DNA of 64,000 nt from Lachnospiraceae bacterium (GCA_029067085.1 JAIEFE010000013.1:62001-126000), one strand, 5' to 3'; numbered from the stretch's first letter, positions 7,924 to 17,284 are shown. Notes: generated from the letters alone by a model not told the origin. A program made the numbers and translations.

Positions 7924-9615
7924 ATGATTATGAGAGACTGGAAAATATGCAATAATAGAAAAAAGCTGGTATCCTGTATGCTTATGGCTGTTCTTGCCCT
8001 GTCTGTGACGGCCTGCGGAAAGAAAGACTACGGACACCACGAAAAAGGTGTTGCGAACCCGGACACCTCCCAGACGGAGTTTGCGATCATGGGCGCGCAT
8101 AGTGCGCTCAGTTCGGGCTATGATAATAATGAAGTTTTGAATCAACTGCAGGCAGAGGCAGGGATCAGCATTGACTGGACGACCATGAGCGAATCGGTGG
8201 GTGAGCAGGTCAATATTCGTATTGCGGGCGACGAGCTGCCGGATGCTTTTATGGGCGTGGGTTTTAGCAATTACGACATCTCCCGTTATGGGGATGACGG
8301 TACCTTTATCGATCTGACCCCATATTTAACGGAAGAGTATATGCCGAATCTGAGCAAGATTCTGGAAGAGAATCCGGATATCCGCAGCGCCATCACCATG
8401 GACGATGGTTATATCTACGGGCTCCCGTCAGGTGAGCGCATGGGAACGGCGGGTATCGGCGCGGCAGAGGATTACAGTATTTACTCGGTTCCCCAGTTTG
8501 CCATGATCAATAAGGCATGGCTGGATGATCTGGGACTGGAAGTGCCTACAACATTAGATGAGCTTCACACCGCGCTGAAGGCTTTTAAAGACAATGACAT
8601 GAGCGCGAAATATTACGGAAACGCAGCGGGAAGCACGATTCCTATGAGTACGGGATTCGATCAGTGGTGCTGGGGGCAGAATATCTTTTATGCAGGTTTT
8701 GGTTTTACGAACTGGCCCAATGATGTTTGCAATGACCTTGTTCTGACCGGTGACGGCAAGGTGCAATTCATGTGTGTGACAGACCAGTACAGGGATGCGG
8801 TTACCTACTTCCATGATTGGTATGCGGAAGGCTTGATGGATCTGGAGATGTTCAGCCAGTCCGACACCCAGTTGATCTCCAAATGCTCTCAGGGATATGT
8901 GGGTGTCTCCACATGGTGGTATATCGAAGAGCTGATGGGCGACTATGCAGACGATTATGTATTCCTGCCCATTCTGGACGGCCCGGACGGCACCCACAAT
9001 GTGACGATCCGTACCGGCGGTGGCACTGCCAGTGGACAGCTTAACATTACGAAAAAGTGTAAGAGTCCGGCAAATCTCTTGAAGTTTTATGATAAGTGGT
9101 ATGATCCGGAAATCGTGATGCAGCTCCAATACGGCCCGATCGGTAAATACTTTACGGGACAGGATGAAAACGGCGTATGGCAGAGCATTTCGGATGAAGA
9201 GTGTAATGAGAAGTACGGCAAGACTCCGGGAGAATTAAAGGGTGAGTGTGAAGTGTTGGGACCTAAGCTGATCCTCAGTGACTACTACTTAACCACCTTC
9301 AAGATGGAGGATCGCGCCATCGAGCGTCTGACCGACTTGTACGATTTCTGGATGCCCTATGTGAGCGATACCACTGTCTATCCGGTAGACTGCGTATTCA
9401 CGGGAAGAGAGCTGGATGACATCGACTGGTACAAGGCTAACTTTGAGAGCGCTGTCTCTGAACAAGAAGGCCTATGGATCAAGAACGGCGGACCGACCGA
9501 TGAGGAGTGGAATGCCTATATCAAGCACCTGACAGATAAGTGTGGTATGGAGAAACTTCTAACCGTATACCAGAATGCGTATAACCGTTATGCCGGCGCA
9601 GATGCAGCAGAATAA
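7924..9615 (+). CDS. Extracellular solute-binding lipoprotein, LplA type
   Basis: A 563-residue type 1 extracellular solute-binding protein. The signal peptide ends in a lipobox VTAC with Cys at about residue 36, so the protein is a membrane-anchored lipoprotein. The large size and the pattern of alternating aromatic clusters match the LplA/YtcQ group that binds oligosaccharides, working with the two upstream permeases. It is followed by three consecutive strong hairpins (9618-9766) before the hydrolase gene. Those hairpins could protect the upstream transcript and raise binding-protein levels over the enzymes. The exact sugar is inferred from the neighbours. Confidence 0.92.
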   Translation: MIMRDWKICNNRKKLVSCMLMAVLALSVTACGKKDYGHHEKGVANPDTSQTEFAIMGAHSALSSGYDNNEVLNQLQAEAGISIDWTTMSESVGEQVNIRIAGDELPDAFMGVGFSNYDISRYGDDGTFIDLTPYLTEEYMPNLSKILEENPDIRSAITMDDGYIYGLPSGERMGTAGIGAAEDYSIYSVPQFAMINKAWLDDLGLEVPTTLDELHTALKAFKDNDMSAKYYGNAAGSTIPMSTGFDQWCWGQNIFYAGFGFTNWPNDVCNDLVLTGDGKVQFMCVTDQYRDAVTYFHDWYAEGLMDLEMFSQSDTQLISKCSQGYVGVSTWWYIEELMGDYADDYVFLPILDGPDGTHNVTIRTGGGTASGQLNITKKCKSPANLLKFYDKWYDPEIVMQLQYGPIGKYFTGQDENGVWQSISDEECNEKYGKTPGELKGECEVLGPKLILSDYYLTTFKMEDRAIERLTDLYDFWMPYVSDTTVYPVDCVFTGRELDDIDWYKANFESAVSEQEGLWIKNGGPTDEEWNAYIKHLTDKCGMEKLLTVYQNAYNRYAGADAAE

Positions 9616-9617
9616 CT

Positions 9618-9766
9618 GTGTGAGAAGTACTTCTAAAGACGTCCCGCCATTGGACGGGACGCCATGAAGTACTATATCTCACACTGGAGAATGCCTGAAA
9701 TGAGGCATTCTCCGTATGGATATATATATGATATCGGAGCAGAAAGCTATGGCATCTGCTCCGATA
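9618..9766 (+). promoter_or_regulatory. Three tandem mRNA hairpins between binding-protein and hydrolase genes
   Basis: Hairpin 1 pairs 9618-9633 with 9666-9684 (a 16-bp match with a 3-nt bulge) and contains an inner 7-bp stem at 9640-9661. Hairpin 2 is a perfect 11-bp stem at 9686-9713. Hairpin 3 is a perfect 12-bp stem at 9732-9766. None has a clear U-tract, so they look more like transcript-stabilising or processing elements than a full terminator. A TATAAT follows at 9773-9778 but lacks a convincing -35. Confidence 0.7.
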
Positions 9767-9833
9767 TTAGGTTATAATGTAAAGACCGCAGAGGAAAAGG
9801 AAGCGGCGGTGAAGCTGACAAGGAGGAATAGAC

Positions 9834-11318
9834 ATGATAAGCCAGACTTTGCGAGATGCGAGAAGATATGAAGAGACAATGGAGCGTAAGATCGGCTGGG
9901 AGGAGAAGCCGGACTTCCATCTGTCCACCCGCGTGGGGTGGATGAACGACCCTAACGGTTTTTCCTTTTATAAAGGGGAATACCACATGTTTTATCAGTA
10001 TCACCCCTATGACTCCCACTGGGGGCCGATGCACTGGGGCCATGCGGTCTCTAAAGACCTGCTGCACTGGGAGTATCTCCCGGCAGCCCTGGCGCCCGAT
10101 ATGGATTATGACAGGGACGGCTGCTTTTCCGGCAGCGCTGTGGTACTGCCGGATGGAAGACAGCTGCTGATGTATACGGGAGTGGCAAAGGAGACTCAGC
10201 CGGATGGCGGCACCCGGGAAATTCAGACACAATGCATTGCTGTGGGAGACGGGACGGATTATGAAAAGTATGCAGGCAATCCGGTGCTCACCAGAGAAGA
10301 CCTGCCGGAGGGCAGCAGTAAGTTCGATTTCCGTGACCCGAAGCTGTGGCAGAAGTCGGATGGATCCTACCGCTGTGTCGTGGGGAACTGCACGGAGGAG
10401 GGAGACGGACGCATTCTTCTTTTCAGTAGCCCGGATGGCGTCCACTGGAAGTATGAGAAGATACTGGCAGCAAATGAGGGACGCTTTGGTAAAATGTGGG
10501 AGTGCCCTGATTTCTTTATGCTGGACGGCAAGGCTGTGCTGATCACAAGTCCTCAGGATATGCTGCCCTATGGATTTGAATATCATAACGGAAACGGAAC
10601 GCTCTGTCTGATCGGTTCCTACGATGAGGAAACGGAAAGCTTTACCGAAGAACATAACCAGTCGATCGACTACGGTATTGATTTTTATGCGCCGCAGACC
10701 ATACTCACACCGGACGGCAGGAGAATCATGATCGGCTGGATGCAGAACTGGGATACCTGTAACTTACATACGCCCGACCAGCCCTGGCTTGGACAGATGA
10801 CGATTCCGAGAGAACTTTCCGTGAAAAACGGCCGTCTGTACCAGAATCCTATCAGGGAGCTGGAAGCGATGCGGGGAGAAGAAGTGCGGCATGAGAATGT
10901 AACTTTTTCTGATGAGATCAGTCTGGCGGGCGTAGAAGGACGCAAAGTGGATATGGAGCTGACGATCCGCCCTGTGGATGCGGAGAAGCTCTATCAGAGG
11001 TTTGCGGTCAGATTTGCTCAGAATGACATTTACCGCACTTCGATCAGTTTCCGTCCGCACGAGTCTATCGTGAAAGTAGACAGGAAGTTTTCGGGCTCCA
11101 GACGTGCCATCATCCATCAGCGCCGCTGTCTGGTACCGAATAAGGACGGCAATATCAAGATGCGGATCATTTTGGACAGATTCAGCGTAGAAGTTTTTGT
11201 GAACGATGGAGAGTACACACTTGCGGCGACGATGTACACGGATCTGTCGGCAGATAGAATATCCTTTTTTGCAGATGGCGAAGTGACCATGGATGTGGTA
11301 AAATATGAATTAAAATAG
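9834..11318 (+). CDS. Glycoside hydrolase family 32: sucrose(-6-phosphate) hydrolase / beta-fructosidase
   Basis: A 494-residue GH32 enzyme without signal peptide, so it acts in the cytoplasm. The three catalytic signatures are present: WMNDPNG with the nucleophile Asp at about residue 39, FRDP with the transition-state Asp near 165, and WECPDF with the acid/base Glu near 223. The C-terminal beta-sandwich follows (IRPVDAEKLY to VFVNDGEY). It releases fructose from sucrose or short fructans taken in by the preceding importer. The neighbouring fructokinase then phosphorylates it. With an ABC importer and not a PTS, the natural substrate is probably unphosphorylated. AAGGAGGAAT precedes the ATG. 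Confidence 0.95.
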   Translation: MISQTLRDARRYEETMERKIGWEEKPDFHLSTRVGWMNDPNGFSFYKGEYHMFYQYHPYDSHWGPMHWGHAVSKDLLHWEYLPAALAPDMDYDRDGCFSGSAVVLPDGRQLLMYTGVAKETQPDGGTREIQTQCIAVGDGTDYEKYAGNPVLTREDLPEGSSKFDFRDPKLWQKSDGSYRCVVGNCTEEGDGRILLFSSPDGVHWKYEKILAANEGRFGKMWECPDFFMLDGKAVLITSPQDMLPYGFEYHNGNGTLCLIGSYDEETESFTEEHNQSIDYGIDFYAPQTILTPDGRRIMIGWMQNWDTCNLHTPDQPWLGQMTIPRELSVKNGRLYQNPIRELEAMRGEEVRHENVTFSDEISLAGVEGRKVDMELTIRPVDAEKLYQRFAVRFAQNDIYRTSISFRPHESIVKVDRKFSGSRRAIIHQRRCLVPNKDGNIKMRIILDRFSVEVFVNDGEYTLAATMYTDLSADRISFFADGEVTMDVVKYELK

Positions 11319-11394
11319 CGGGTGCTTCGACAGTGAGGCGAACGGAAATATATTGTCCCTGTCGTGTAGATGCTCCAGAATAGAGGTGGATGAT

Positions 11395-12357
11395 ATGAAA
11401 AAATTTGATGTGGTGGCATTGGGCGAGCTTTTGATCGATTTTACGGAAAACGGTACAAGCGGGCAGGGAAATCCGATTTATGAGGCGAACCCCGGCGGTG
11501 CGCCCTGTAATGTGCTTGCCATGCTGACGAAGCTCGGCAGAAAGACCGCGTTTATCGGCAAGGTGGGACGGGACATTTTTGGGAACCGTTTGAAGACTAC
11601 GCTCAACGAGGTGGGAATCGATACCTCCAATCTGGTGATGGACGATGAGGTGCGCACTACACTTGCGTTTGTGGAAACTTTTGCAGACGGCGACAGAGAT
11701 TTCTCCTTTTATAGGAATCCGGGAGCAGATATGATGCTGCGGGAGGAGGAAGTGGATCTGGCAATGGTAAAGGATACACAGATCTTTCATTTCGGGACCC
11801 TGTCCATGACCCATGAGGGTGTGAGAAACGCTACGAAAAAGGCAATCGCGGCGGCAAAGGAAGCGGGAGCGGTGATCTCCTTTGACCCGAATCTGAGAGA
11901 GCCTCTTTGGAAATCTCTGGATGATGCCAGGGAACAGGTGAGTTACGGTCTGTCACAGTGTGACGTGCTTAAAATTTCCGATAATGAGATTCAGTGGTTT
12001 ACCGGTGAGGAGGATTTTGATGCCGGGATCGCCAAACTGCGGCAGCAGTACGATATTTCTCTGATCATGCTGTCTATGGGTAAAGACGGAAGCCGCGCTT
12101 ATTACAAGGATCTGTGCGTAGAGGTAAAACCGTTTCTGCAAGAGAATACGATTGAAACGACAGGAGCCGGAGATACGTTCGGAGGATGCTGCCTGCATTA
12201 TGTGTTGGAAAATGGCTTGCACAATTTAAACAAAGAAAATCTGACGGAAATGCTTACGTTCGCCAATGCGGCGGCTTCCATCATCACGACCCGTAAAGGG
12301 GCGCTGCGTGTAATGCCGGAGAAAGCGGAAGTGTTAAAACTGATCGAACAGTTTTAG
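11395..12357 (+). CDS. Fructokinase, PfkB family
   Basis: A 320-residue ribokinase/PfkB-fold sugar kinase. The first PfkB signature region reads GGAPCNVLAMLTKLGRKTAFIGKVG at about residues 34-58, and the second reads TTGAGDTFGGCC at about 253-264 with the catalytic Asp and anion hole. Phosphorylation of fructose at O6 is expected, feeding glycolysis after GH32 cleavage. An in-frame ATG at 11353 exists, but AGAGGTGG lies just before 11395 and homology begins there (MKKFDVVALGELLIDF). It is last in the sucrose operon. Confidence 0.93.
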   Translation: MKKFDVVALGELLIDFTENGTSGQGNPIYEANPGGAPCNVLAMLTKLGRKTAFIGKVGRDIFGNRLKTTLNEVGIDTSNLVMDDEVRTTLAFVETFADGDRDFSFYRNPGADMMLREEEVDLAMVKDTQIFHFGTLSMTHEGVRNATKKAIAAAKEAGAVISFDPNLREPLWKSLDDAREQVSYGLSQCDVLKISDNEIQWFTGEEDFDAGIAKLRQQYDISLIMLSMGKDGSRAYYKDLCVEVKPFLQENTIETTGAGDTFGGCCLHYVLENGLHNLNKENLTEMLTFANAAASIITTRKGALRVMPEKAEVLKLIEQF

Positions 12358-12409
12358 CAGCGTGTCGGGAAGCGGCAGGATATAGCTGTCTATAGCATTG
12401 CCTTTCTCC

Positions 12410-12438
12410 TTGTACTTCTTTTGGGAAACGTGTATAAT
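12410..12438 (+). promoter_or_regulatory. Vegetative promoter for the CotF-like gene
   Basis: TTGTAC at 12410-12415 and TATAAT at 12433-12438 are separated by 17 bp. They lie about 115 bp before the CotF-like start, downstream of the fructokinase stop. Confidence 0.5.
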
Positions 12439-12556
12439 AAAGGCCATAGTATCAGGGTATGATTTTTCGGTAAAATGGCAATACTTGTTATCAGAGGACG
12501 GCAGAGAGTGTATGGCTGCATACTGCTGCACCGTCCGATAGAAAGGAGTATTGACC

Positions 12557-13015
12557 ATGATATTGACGGAGAAAGAGACGACCGCACTGCGTGATCTGCA
12601 GACACAGGAGAAATCCTGTATCACAAAGTATGAGAAGTATGCTGCACAGGCAAAGGACACGGAGCTGCAGAGCCTGTTTCGGACGCTGCAGCAGGATGAG
12701 CAGAAGCATTATCAGTCCATTGGACAGGCGCTGCACGGCAATGTGCCGGACTGTGACTGTAATGATTCGCAGGGGAAAAACTATGCGCCCAAAGGCACAT
12801 ACAAGGACGGCGCGAATGCCGCGGACAAGGAGCACGACTGCTTTCTTGCCACGGATTGTATCGGAACGGAAAAGCTGGTTTCGGGAGAGTATAATACGAA
12901 CGTTTTTTCCTGTGACAATTCAGGCTTAAGAAAGCTTCTTGCCGACATTCAGGTGGAGGAGCAGAATCATGCCGAGATGCTTTACAAGTATAAGCAGGCG
13001 AATGCCATGGCATAG
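12557..13015 (+). CDS. CotF-like spore coat / ferritin-like protein
   Basis: About 152 residues, almost entirely helical. It begins LTEKETTALRDLQTQEKSCITKYEKYA and ends LLADIQVEEQNHAEMLYKYKQ, the two ends of a four-helix ferritin-like bundle related to the CotF coat domain. Such proteins are associated with the spore coat in Clostridia. Glu-x-x-His pairs (DEQKH, EEQNH) resemble metal ligands, so a rubrerythrin-like metal site is possible. A TTG at 12551 sits 2 nt from AAAGGAG; the ATG at 12557 has 8-nt spacing and is preferred. A perfect 10-bp hairpin follows at 13047-13070. Confidence 0.75.
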   Translation: MILTEKETTALRDLQTQEKSCITKYEKYAAQAKDTELQSLFRTLQQDEQKHYQSIGQALHGNVPDCDCNDSQGKNYAPKGTYKDGANAADKEHDCFLATDCIGTEKLVSGEYNTNVFSCDNSGLRKLLADIQVEEQNHAEMLYKYKQANAMA

Positions 13016-13046
13016 CCGTAACAGGGAAAAAGAACCGCAGGAAGAG

Positions 13047-13070
13047 CAGCTATGCGGAAACGCATAGCTG
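13047..13070 (+). terminator. GAAA-tetraloop hairpin after the CotF-like gene
   Basis: A perfect 10-bp stem, cagctatgcg / cgcatagctg, closed by a GAAA tetraloop. The tail is tcttgg, a poor U-tract, so termination may be partial. Confidence 0.5.
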
Positions 13071-13095
13071 TCTTGGCAGATAGGACGAAGACAGT

Positions 13096-15291
13096 ATGTA
13101 TAGAGGGTTAGTCATTTTTCAGATCATCATGGTTTTAGGGTGCTTCCTTTTTATCATCCTTATGACCAGACAGCGTGAGAGCGCGCTCTCTAAGCTGATG
13201 CTCTGCGTCGGTTTTCTCGGTGCGATTCAAAATACGGGTTACCTTTTGGAATTGTTGTCGCGGGATATCGGAGAAGCAATGATGGCCGTGCGGGTTGAAT
13301 TTTTGGGAGGCGCCTTTATGAGTACCTTCCTGTTCATCTTTGTGGCGACTTACTGTGGATATCGGATACCCGGGAAAATAGAAGCCGCCATGTTTCTGCT
13401 GGATACCCTTGTTCTCCTGTGTATCTGGGGCTATCGTTACACACCGATTTACTATACAAGAGTATCGTTCGTGACGGAGGGGCTGTTTCCCCATCTGATT
13501 CTGGAAAAGGGCCCCCTGCACTACGTGTTTTATGTGCAGATGTTTGTACATATGATCGCCTGCTTTACCATGACACTTCTAGCCAACAGAAGATTAGGGA
13601 AGAGGAAACGGAATATCAACCTGATCGCTCTTGGCATTTGCAGTATTTTTCCGATTCCGGGATTTCTGTGCGATCTCTTCCAGTGGATAGAGGGCTATGA
13701 CGCGGTGCCGGCTTGTGAGGCGCTTGGCATTATTTTGTTTGGAGTTGTAATAATATTTTATCATATCTTTGATATTGCTGTTTCGGCCCATGAGGAGATC
13801 ATCCGTACTATGGACGAAGCAGTACTGATCGTGGATGCAGACGGTGGCTTCGTAGAGGCAAACGACAGGGCGATGGAGCTTTTTAAGGGACTTTCCAATT
13901 TTCGAAAGGGAGAGCGGATCTGCAAAGAAGATCTTCGGGACGTCTTTAATGCCGACAACTATTTTGAGCACATCAGCTGTAATCATAACTTCGAGGTGCA
14001 CGCAAATAAGATCTGGAATAACCGCGTGCTTGCGGGTTATGCCATCGTGTTTGTGGATATTACGCAGAGCCGTAAGCAGATTGAGCAGATGCAGATGTTA
14101 AAGGCCAATGCAGAGAAGGCAAACAGAGCAAAGTCGGAGTTTTTGGCAAGAATGTCCCACGAGATACGAACACCGATCAATGCTGTGTTGGGCATGAATG
14201 AGATGGTGCTGCGGGAATCCAAAGAGGAGGACGTGAAAAAGTATTCCATGGATATCAAGTCCTCGGCACAAGCTCTCCTTGGCATTATCAACGATATTCT
14301 GGATTTCTCCAAGATCGAGTCAGGCAAGATGGAGATCGTACCTGCGGAGTACCAGCTAAACAGTATGTTAAACGACCTGTACAATATGTTTTCACTTCGT
14401 GCGCAGGAGAAAGGGCTTATTTTTGATGTGGCTGTGGATGCAGCGCTGCCCTCAAAACTCTACGGAGATGATCTGCGCATCCGTCAGATTCTCAGCAATC
14501 TATTGACTAACGCGGTCAAATACACCAGAAAAGGAACGGTCACCTTTGAGGTGGCGGGTGAGCGGGACGGTGCGGATGTGATTCTGCATTTTGCGGTGCG
14601 GGATACGGGCATCGGCATCAAGCAGGAGGATATCCCCAAGCTGTTCTCCGCCTTTGAGCGTATTGATGAGGAGAAAAACCGTGACATAGAGGGAACAGGG
14701 CTTGGGATGAACATTTCCCTGCAGCTTTTGAAACTGATGAATACAGATCTGCGGGTGGAGAGCGTCTACGGGGAGGGATCCAGATTCTTCTTTGATCTGC
14801 GGCAGGGTGTTGTGAATGAGGAGCCGATCGGAAGCTTTCAGGAACGGGCGAAAAGGGCGGCCAGAGAACATACCTATCGTGCCAGCTTTACCTCCCCTGA
14901 GAGCGAAATTCTGTTGGTGGACGACAACCGTGTAAACAGAAGAGTATTTTGCGGCCTTTTGAAACAGACGAAGGTTCAGATCACGGACGTGGGAAGCGGC
15001 AGAGAATGTCTGGATCATGTCAGACAAAAGCATTATGACATGATATTCCTCGATCATATGATGCCGGAGATGGACGGAATGGAGACCATGCAGCGGATGA
15101 AGGAGATGGAGGACAATCTCTGTAAGGATACCCCGATTATCATGTTGACGGCAAACGCCATTATGGGAGCCAAGGAACAGTATCTTGCAGCAGGGTTTGA
15201 TGATTTTCTGGCGAAGCCCATTGACCAGACGAAGCTGGAGCGTTTGATGATGCACTGGATGCCACAGGATAAGGTACATAGCAATACATAA
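13096..15291 (+). CDS. Hybrid sensor histidine kinase with 7TM input and receiver domain
   Basis: A 731-residue membrane kinase. Residues about 1-225 form seven hydrophobic helices like the HisKA_7TM input module. A PAS-like domain follows (about 235-325: MDEAVLIVDADGGFVEANDRA). The HisKA box reads SHEIRTP with the phospho-acceptor His at residue 355. The HATPase domain has its N box (NLLTNAVKYT), G1 (DTGIGI) and G2 (GTGLGMNI). A C-terminal receiver domain has VDDN, LDHMMPEMDG with the acceptor Asp, LTAN and LAKP. There is no histidine phosphotransfer domain or response regulator nearby, so the output is unknown. The hydrolase gene begins about 20 bp downstream. Confidence 0.93.
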   Translation: MYRGLVIFQIIMVLGCFLFIILMTRQRESALSKLMLCVGFLGAIQNTGYLLELLSRDIGEAMMAVRVEFLGGAFMSTFLFIFVATYCGYRIPGKIEAAMFLLDTLVLLCIWGYRYTPIYYTRVSFVTEGLFPHLILEKGPLHYVFYVQMFVHMIACFTMTLLANRRLGKRKRNINLIALGICSIFPIPGFLCDLFQWIEGYDAVPACEALGIILFGVVIIFYHIFDIAVSAHEEIIRTMDEAVLIVDADGGFVEANDRAMELFKGLSNFRKGERICKEDLRDVFNADNYFEHISCNHNFEVHANKIWNNRVLAGYAIVFVDITQSRKQIEQMQMLKANAEKANRAKSEFLARMSHEIRTPINAVLGMNEMVLRESKEEDVKKYSMDIKSSAQALLGIINDILDFSKIESGKMEIVPAEYQLNSMLNDLYNMFSLRAQEKGLIFDVAVDAALPSKLYGDDLRIRQILSNLLTNAVKYTRKGTVTFEVAGERDGADVILHFAVRDTGIGIKQEDIPKLFSAFERIDEEKNRDIEGTGLGMNISLQLLKLMNTDLRVESVYGEGSRFFFDLRQGVVNEEPIGSFQERAKRAAREHTYRASFTSPESEILLVDDNRVNRRVFCGLLKQTKVQITDVGSGRECLDHVRQKHYDMIFLDHMMPEMDGMETMQRMKEMEDNLCKDTPIIMLTANAIMGAKEQYLAAGFDDFLAKPIDQTKLERLMMHWMPQDKVHSNT

Positions 15292-15311
15292 CACGAGTAA
15301 AGGGAGGCATT

Positions 15312-16163
15312 ATGAAAGAAAAACTGAAAGTAAAGGTGACGGCGCCTCAATACAGCTTTGTGTCGGGCATAACCTTTGCTCAGGTGGATGCCTGGTATGA
15401 TCACACCAGAAGAGACTTGAAGATGGATATCATCTATCCGGAAGATAAGGCGAAAAAGTATCCCTGTGTCGTTTGGATCTGTGGCGGCGCATGGCTGCGG
15501 CTGGATCGCAGCGCCCATACGGCATATCTGGCGGAGCTTGCAAGAAGCGGCTTTGTGGTGGCGAGCGTGGAATACCGCACGACCAACGAGGGCTGTTTTC
15601 CCATTCAGCTGCAGGATGTGAAGGCAGGGATCCGTTACCTGAAAGCGAACGGCGAGCGTTACAACATTGATATCGAGCGTTTTGGCGTGATGGGAGAATC
15701 GGCGGGCGGTTATCTGACGGCTATGGCGGCGCTTGCGGACGATCCCGCCTATGATGTGGGAGCGTTTACGGAGTTTTCCAGTAAGGTACAGGCGGCCTGT
15801 CCCTGGTATCCGATTACGGATGTGACCGGATTTACCTATCCCTCCCCACTGGAAGCAGCGGCCACGATGGAATCTCTGCTTTTAGGGAAAAATGTAATGC
15901 TGGAGCCGGAGGAGGCGCTGAAGATCAGCCCGGTAAGCCTTGTGACAAAGGATGCGCCGCCCTTTATGATCATCCATGGGGATAATGATAATCTTGTTTC
16001 CTTCGCACATGGGGAGGCGCTGCATGATAAGCTGGAGGCGGCGGGAGCGGACGTAAAGCTTCTGGTCATAGAGGGAGCAGATCATGCGGATATGCCCTTC
16101 TTTCAGGAGGAGATATGGCAGCGGATCATCGACTTTTTTAAGGAGAAGCTTGAAAGAAAATAG
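15312..16163 (+). CDS. Alpha/beta-hydrolase, esterase/lipase (BD-FAE-like)
   Basis: A 283-residue cytoplasmic alpha/beta-hydrolase. The oxyanion-hole region reads VWICGGAW, a variant of the HGGG motif of hormone-sensitive-lipase-like esterases. The nucleophile elbow is GESAGG with Ser at about residue 131. The acid and base are probably Asp in IHGDNDNLV and His in GADHADM near the C-terminus. It probably hydrolyses small acyl esters, for example acetyl groups on sugars; the substrate cannot be read from sequence. GGGAGGC precedes the ATG. The PIN-like gene begins 10 bp after its stop, suggesting co-transcription. Confidence 0.85.
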   Translation: MKEKLKVKVTAPQYSFVSGITFAQVDAWYDHTRRDLKMDIIYPEDKAKKYPCVVWICGGAWLRLDRSAHTAYLAELARSGFVVASVEYRTTNEGCFPIQLQDVKAGIRYLKANGERYNIDIERFGVMGESAGGYLTAMAALADDPAYDVGAFTEFSSKVQAACPWYPITDVTGFTYPSPLEAAATMESLLLGKNVMLEPEEALKISPVSLVTKDAPPFMIIHGDNDNLVSFAHGEALHDKLEAAGADVKLLVIEGADHADMPFFQEEIWQRIIDFFKEKLERK

Positions 16164-16172
16164 GAGAAATAG

Positions 16173-16754
16173 ATGAGTTACTATTTAGTGGATTTTGAGA
16201 ATGTAAAAAAAGATGGTCTGGATGGGATTCATATGTTGGACGAGGAGGATAAAGTCTGTATTTTTTATTCCAAGAATGCTGACAGCATCACCTTTGACCA
16301 GCATAGGCGGATCATAGAATCCAAAGCCTCTATCGAGTTTTGCAAGGTGGAAGTGGGGAGCAAAAATGCTCTTGATTTTCAGCTCGCCACGCAGCTTGGT
16401 TTCCTGATTGCCAACCGGTCTGCAGACCAGTATTATATTGTAAGCAGGGATAAGGGCTTTGAGATCCTCGGCGGCTATTGGAAGAGCAGGGGAGTGGCGG
16501 TGACTCTGATCGCGGATATCACGGGCAGGAGCCATGACTCCGAGACGCAGGAACTTCGGGAAAAGCTTGTGGGACTGATCAAAGAGGAAGAGGATGTGAC
16601 CGTGGACGTTGTCCTGAAGATCATACAGCAGTATAAGACGAAGCAGGGCATTATGAACGCTCTGATGAAAAAATATCCGAGCGCGGACAACAAGAAATCC
16701 AGTAAGATCTATAAGACCATTAAGCCGTTGCTTTCCGATAAAAAGGGAAGTTGA
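16173..16754 (+). CDS. PIN/NYN-like domain protein, putative ribonuclease
   Basis: A 193-residue protein that begins with the PIN-like pattern YYLVDFENV, where Asp is the first expected metal ligand. It continues with a KNALDFQLATQLG segment with another Asp and YYIVSRDKGFE, the usual third acidic strand of PIN/NYN nucleases. The C-terminal ~60 residues are helical and basic (MKKYPSADNKKSSKIYKTIK) and might bind RNA. The acidic pattern supports RNase activity, but target and partner are unknown. It sits between an esterase and a lipoprotein gene, and no toxin-antitoxin partner is seen. Confidence 0.7.
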   Translation: MSYYLVDFENVKKDGLDGIHMLDEEDKVCIFYSKNADSITFDQHRRIIESKASIEFCKVEVGSKNALDFQLATQLGFLIANRSADQYYIVSRDKGFEILGGYWKSRGVAVTLIADITGRSHDSETQELREKLVGLIKEEEDVTVDVVLKIIQQYKTKQGIMNALMKKYPSADNKKSSKIYKTIKPLLSDKKGS

Positions 16755-16798
16755 GAAAACCTGGGATAGTTGCGGGAATACGGGGGAAAATAGAAGAT

Positions 16799-17284
16799 AT
16801 GAAAAAGACAAAACTTTTGACAGGACTTATAATTTTACTGGCGGCCTTGCTCTGTGCCGCCTGCGGAGACAAAAAAGAATCTTCTGATACTCCGGAAGGA
16901 TCCTTGACGGATATCATGGCATCCCTCTATGAAAATGCAGAGCTTGACGCGGAATTTCGGGAGGGACTGCCTTACTTTGATACAATGGAATTGACGGACG
17001 AATGGAAGAGCAGTATTCTCGGTACGGATGAAATTAGTTACACGGAGGGCGTGGTGTCCATGCCAAAGATGTCCTCCATAGCATTTCAGTGTGTGCTGCT
17101 TCGGGTGGAAGACGGAGATGTGGAGACGGTCAAGCAGGCCCTGAAAGATAATGCAGACCCGGATAAATGGGTCTGCGTCAGCGCGGAGACGACTCTGATC
17201 GAGAACCGCGGAAATGTGATCTTCTTCATTATGAGCGGGAAGAATGAGGCGTATGCGCTGAACGAGGCATTTCAGAAGCTTTAG
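16799..17284 (+). CDS. DUF4358-type lipoprotein
   Basis: About 161 residues. The start at 16799 gives a clean lipoprotein signal, MKKTKLLTG followed by a hydrophobic core and CAACG, with lipid-anchored Cys at about residue 22; an in-frame ATG at 16751 would only add a basic extension. The mature part follows the DUF4358 pattern: a YTEGVVSMPKMSS strand, a VKQALKDNADPDKW helix, then GNVIFFIMSG. This family of small exported proteins has no established function. Its 3' end overlaps the tail of a decayed CPBP protease on the other strand. Confidence 0.75.
   Translation: MKKTKLLTGLIILLAALLCAACGDKKESSDTPEGSLTDIMASLYENAELDAEFREGLPYFDTMELTDEWKSSILGTDEISYTEGVVSMPKMSSIAFQCVLLRVEDGDVETVKQALKDNADPDKWVCVSAETTLIENRGNVIFFIMSGKNEAYALNEAFQKL

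Noticed and set aside
9747-10655. 302-residue open frame opposite the GH32 gene
   Set aside because: It is antisense to the conserved GH32 motifs and has no recognisable domain.
14500-15294. 264-residue open frame opposite the histidine kinase
   Set aside because: It is antisense to the HATPase and receiver domains, and its His-rich composition is typical of shadow frames.
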